This document shows, one piece after another, positions 39,134-41,947 of a stretch of DNA of 41,947 bases (position 1 is its first letter; the number at the start of each line of letters is the position of its first letter). A program made the translations under genes and the position numbers. Location of the stretch: IMG/VR virus record IMGVR_UViG_3300012005_000017, positions 1-41,947 of that record. One strand, given 5' to 3'. This stretch comes from a virus. The notes beneath the pieces are model-generated. The model saw nothing but the letters and a program-made list of their open reading frames with translations, was not told where the DNA came from and searched no databases.

Positions 39134-39657
39134 GCTGCTATGATTTGTTTATATTCGTTTCCATATTTTTTGTTCATTAATTGCCGTATCCGCAATGCGC
39201 TTGCCTTGACACACTCATGACTAATGTGCAATAATTTAGCAGTTTCTTCGCCCTTCAATCCATTCATAAAATGAGCGTTGAATACTTTATAATTGGTGTT
39301 TTTAAGCTTCACTTCGCCGCGTACCTTTCTCAGAAAATCCCTTAACTCAAAGTCGGGCTGCACTTCTTTCTTTTTGAAATCGTGCCAGTCCGTCAATTCC
39401 ACTGGCTGATTAATGACGGAGCTTTGCCGCTTAAAATCAATCATGGCGTTATGGAGCATCGGATGGAACCATCCCCAAAACTGCAGATCATGGTACCCTT
39501 CAAAAGTGCCCCTGCTGCAGACCAGCGCCAGCTTCAAATCCACATAGCTTAAAAAGTCGCCCGGATTTATAAAGCACTCGAAAGCCTTTGCCTTTGCCAG
39601 CCTTTTTATCTTATCGTAATGTTGGGTTACGAAGTGTTCAAGCGGGATATTTTTCAT
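39130..39657 (-). CDS. Sigma-70/ECF-like factor in the tail cluster (175 aa)
   Basis: The ATG at 39657 ([20 protein letters not shown]) is chosen because the upstream gene ends at 39660. A region-2-like N-terminal half ([17 protein letters not shown], then [18 protein letters not shown]) and a region-4-like HTH end ([20 protein letters not shown], then [10 protein letters not shown]) match the small sigma-factor architecture. It lacks the region-3 part, as ECF factors do. It lies between a fibre gene and the collagen-like gene with ATGA coupling. A phage-specific sigma for late or fibre genes is a reasonable inference. Confidence 0.68.
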   Translation of the reverse strand: MKNIPLEHFVTQHYDKIKRLAKAKAFECFINPGDFLSYVDLKLALVCSRGTFEGYHDLQFWGWFHPMLHNAMIDFKRQSSVINQPVELTDWHDFKKKEVQPDFELRDFLRKVRGEVKLKNTNYKVFNAHFMNGLKGEETAKLLHISHECVKASALRIRQLMNKKYGNEYKQIIAA

Positions 39658-39659
39658 TG

Positions 39660-40619
39660 TTAATAAATTCTTGCTATAGTACAAGCTGTACTAGTTGAGA
39701 AATATAAATCGAATTGACTCACTCCCGTTGAACCGGAAGGTATAGTTAGTGAGCCGGAATTAAGCAACGTCATACCACTTCCCAAAACGATCGTTACCGT
39801 ATTAGCACCAGCAGTATTATCTATTGTAAAAATAAAAGTGGTTCCAGCCGGGTACCCTATCGCTGTCGCCGTAGGCAAGGTCATTGTAACTGCTGCTGCT
39901 GAAGTAGATGTTAGTGTTCCTGTTGCTAATTGCGTTGTCGTAATAGTCGATGTGGTGTTTATAGCTGTAGGGGATGTTTTATAGGTATTGGCTTGATTAA
40001 ACGTTATTTTGCCCGAAAAAGCGACAGTCCCCCCCACAGTACCGGCAAATGCCGGGTTGCTGCTAAAGACAGCATTGCCAGTTCCGGTAGATGTATTAGC
40101 CGAGATACTTACCACTTGCCATGAAGCCGTCCCTGTGCCGCTGGTAGAAATACAGACAACGTGCATAGTCATCCCGCCCGTTAACGTAGGTGTAAGATTA
40201 TTCGCCCCCGAGGATTGAACGGTTATTATGCCGTTGCCAGGGCCGTTCACGATATAATAATCCTCTCCATTATTTAAAGTTGATACTACGGGCAATCGGA
40301 ATGTTTGCGTTAATGTTCCTGTACAAAATTGCCACCTGTTAGATGATACTGTAAGTGTAGTTGTACCTACTGCCGATGCTGTAGTTGTGTAACCTTGTAA
40401 AACAGCATTGGCAGACATATTACTATTCACGTCCCACACTGCCGGCATATTCGCCGACGGTGTCGATGAAAGTGTTAATGTCGCCTGCTTTCCTGAAAGA
40501 TCAGAAACCAGGTTCTTTACTTGTGATTCGTTGATTTGCGTAATAACAGCCGCCGAAGCAAGCGTTATGTATGCTACAATTATGAATGCAGATAAATGGT
40601 TTTTTATAAACTTTTTCAT
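39660..40619 (-). CDS. Fibre-like protein with N-terminal signal/anchor (319 aa)
   Basis: It begins MKKFIKNHLSAFIIVAYITL then ASAAVITQINESQV, a Sec-type signal or membrane anchor with an A-S-A cleavage-like site. The rest is Ser/Thr/Gly-rich and beta-repetitive (SNRWQFCTGTLTQTF, LTGGMTMHVVCIS, SGSGMTLL-type turns), as in tail fibres and adhesins. It is 4 bp after the fibre gene that crosses the circle join. Together with its neighbours it forms a three-protein fibre set. Confidence 0.68.
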   Translation of the reverse strand: MKKFIKNHLSAFIIVAYITLASAAVITQINESQVKNLVSDLSGKQATLTLSSTPSANMPAVWDVNSNMSANAVLQGYTTTASAVGTTTLTVSSNRWQFCTGTLTQTFRLPVVSTLNNGEDYYIVNGPGNGIITVQSSGANNLTPTLTGGMTMHVVCISTSGTGTASWQVVSISANTSTGTGNAVFSSNPAFAGTVGGTVAFSGKITFNQANTYKTSPTAINTTSTITTTQLATGTLTSTSAAAVTMTLPTATAIGYPAGTTFIFTIDNTAGANTVTIVLGSGMTLLNSGSLTIPSGSTGVSQFDLYFSTSTACTIARIY

Positions 40620-40623
40620 GTTG

Positions 40624-41947
40624 TTATTTTGAATAATCAGATAATAAAATATCGTCCGTAGTTGGAGCGGTTACAAATGTTATTGTGCTTCCAGAAATGG
40701 TATAATCTGTTGTTAGGGCTAATCTCAAACCGTTTTGATACAATCTCACCGTCCCCGATGTCGGTGTGTTCGCAAGGGTGAATGTTACATTACTGCTATT
40801 TACCGTCCCCGACGGTATTTCGCTCCATACAAAGTTTGAAGCGGATAATCCGCCGCCGCTCCCGTTCGCCGCAGCCGTAAGCCTTCCCTTCGCATCATAG
40901 GTGAGGTTACAGCTTGTACATGAGCCTGCGCCTACGCCGGTAGTCGCAAGGGTTGTTGCAAAACTTCCTGTACCACCGCCCGTAATGTCACCCGTTAGCG
41001 TTATTGTCTGGTCCCCTGTATTTGTGCCTGACTGATTGTTTAAAGTTGCTACCGATGTGGTTAACCCTGTTAGGTTAGTAGCTGTTGCCGCATTACCTGT
41101 CGTAGATTGATTAAAAGTTGGGAAAGTATTGCCTGCTCCCGTCAAATCCTTATTTGTCAAAGCCACCGAATTGCTAAGCGTTACCGGAAAGGTTATCGCC
41201 GTATTGCTTGCCGCCGTAATGAGGCCTTTTCCATTTACCGTGAATGTTCCCACGTGCGTCGCATCGCCGAAACTTCCGGCATTGCTGTTTACCGTCGGCA
41301 ATGTCGCCGCAACGCTCCCGCTTCCCGATGCGGTTACGTCCCCGGTGAGCGCGGTTATGCCGCCGCCTGTCGTATATCCATGAGCGGTCAAAAGTGGTAT
41401 GATTGCCTTGGTAAACAGTGTGTCTACCCCAACTGAAACTATACTATCTCCTGGATACCCGCTCTGATCACGGTTCATTAATATATGGTCGTATTTTATA
41501 TTTGATGCCGCCATTGAGCTGACATTAATAGACACATGAGGATTAGGCCACAGCCAAACAGGGCCTCCGATAAACATATTATTAGCCTGAAAATTGCTGA
41601 CAGCCAAATTGCCGACAGAAAAATTAGTACTTGAAATGCTATCTATAGTTTGAAGTCTTGTCCAATGATTATTCCTATTGAACAAATCGTAATAAACAGG
41701 GGCTGCACTTCCTGTGCCTGTTCCTGTTTGGGTTAGAAATTTTTGCGTGGCCGCAGTGTTTCCGGGCAACCTTGTTGCTGTGCCTGATGTTCCACCATAG
41801 ATAATATCTCCTAATGTGGTCATAGGATTTGTTACTTTCCCATTTAACTGTGTTTGTATAGAGCTTGTCGGGTCATAATAGCTTTTGGTGATGCCGTTAA
41901 TCTGATTAACGGTTGGATTAGGATATGTGCCGTTTAAATCCCCCCCG
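40624..41947 (-). CDS. Tail fibre protein, 3' portion (continues from the left end of the window)
   Basis: The frame is open from the right edge to the stop at 40624. An internal ATG at 41823 (MTTLGDIIYGGTSG) is not the true start, because the frame continues upstream as GGDLNGTYPNPT. This sequence is shared with the left end, so the gene is the continuation of 1494-3. The repeat-rich body (LTGDVTASGSGSVAATLP, LTGDITGGGTGSFATTLA) is the common Bacteroidota fibre motif. The C-terminus (NVTFTLANTPTSGTVRLYQN) looks like a knob domain. Full length about 905 aa. Confidence 0.85.
   Translation of the reverse strand, partial: GGDLNGTYPNPTVNQINGITKSYYDPTSSIQTQLNGKVTNPMTTLGDIIYGGTSGTATRLPGNTAATQKFLTQTGTGTGSAAPVYYDLFNRNNHWTRLQTIDSISSTNFSVGNLAVSNFQANNMFIGGPVWLWPNPHVSINVSSMAASNIKYDHILMNRDQSGYPGDSIVSVGVDTLFTKAIIPLLTAHGYTTGGGITALTGDVTASGSGSVAATLPTVNSNAGSFGDATHVGTFTVNGKGLITAASNTAITFPVTLSNSVALTNKDLTGAGNTFPTFNQSTTGNAATATNLTGLTTSVATLNNQSGTNTGDQTITLTGDITGGGTGSFATTLATTGVGAGSCTSCNLTYDAKGRLTAAANGSGGGLSASNFVWSEIPSGTVNSSNVTFTLANTPTSGTVRLYQNGLRLALTTDYTISGSTITFVTAPTTDDILLSDYSK
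41850..41947. repeat. Right copy of the 98-bp terminal direct repeat
   Basis: Identical to bases 3-100. See the left copy. Confidence 0.9.

Noticed and set aside
1-41947. tRNA and rRNA genes
   Set aside because: No cloverleaf or ribosomal sequence was recognised by eye on either strand; a tRNA scan was not possible.

Overview
The window looks like the complete genome of a temperate, siphovirus-like tailed phage of a Bacteroidota host. Bases 3-100 are repeated exactly at 41850-41947, and one long tail-fibre gene reads in frame across the join (1494 down to 3, then 41849 down to 40624). The sequence is therefore probably a circular or circularly permuted molecule of about 41,847 bp, opened inside that gene. 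The Bacteroidota host is inferred from the types of portal, terminase, integrase, antirepressor and 'WSPSLG' proteins, and from dispersed short repeats (ATTAGTGA, GATTTCGGA, AGCTGAAAGC, CCCGATAGCTATCGGG, PEPVEG-type) that I associate with Sphingobacteriaceae such as Mucilaginibacter and Pedobacter. That host assignment is an inference.

Layout. Nearly everything is on the minus strand. The lysogeny and control region (28.3-31.5 kb) holds a Cro-like protein (28293-28514), divergent operators, a CI-like repressor (28644-29012), a cluster of TGTTTCGCAA repeats that may be attP arms, a tyrosine integrase (29237-30421), a P22_AR_N-like antirepressor (30708-31211) and a small ribbon-helix-helix-like gene (31329-31487). 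The early operon runs leftward from 28514 to 19711 in tightly overlapping small genes. It includes a 990-aa primase-helicase, a deoxyribosyltransferase-like protein and two paralogous hypervariable proteins, and it ends at a terminator at about 19.6 kb. A roughly 650-bp non-coding control region follows (18938-19590), with an array of TTTGTAAYG motifs and several hairpins. The head genes come next: 17897-18373, S49 protease/scaffold, major capsid protein and small head proteins, ending at a terminator at 13.7 kb. Then come TerS, TerL, portal, head-tail adaptor, CHAP endolysin, holin-like proteins, tail proteins and, across the circle join, the tail fibres, a sigma-like factor, a collagen-like lipoprotein, a 771-aa tail protein and the tape measure, ending at a terminator at 32.48 kb. 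A DnaQ-BRCT exonuclease gene sits between that terminator and the lysogeny module. A two-gene plus-strand cassette (9287-9783) interrupts the late genes between terminase and portal.

The most striking signal is a diversity-generating-retroelement-like pattern at the end of the early operon. Two paralogues (20006-20365 and 20371-20862) share identical DNA blocks around a short segment in which nearly all differences fall in codon positions 1 and 2. A 39-nt relative of that segment lies just past the last early gene and upstream of the operon terminator (19674-19712). It differs from the two genes at 10 and 12 positions, and 21 of those 22 differences are at adenines of the 39-nt copy. No reverse transcriptase gene is visible in the window, so any DGR machinery would have to act in trans, or the mechanism is something else.

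Other unusual points are Sec or lipoprotein signal-like N-termini on three tail-fibre-type proteins, one of them encoded by a dispersed inverted repeat; a sigma-factor-like gene inside the fibre cluster; repeated intergenic linkers; a nested inverted repeat upstream of the terminase genes; and a terminator inside the early operon.
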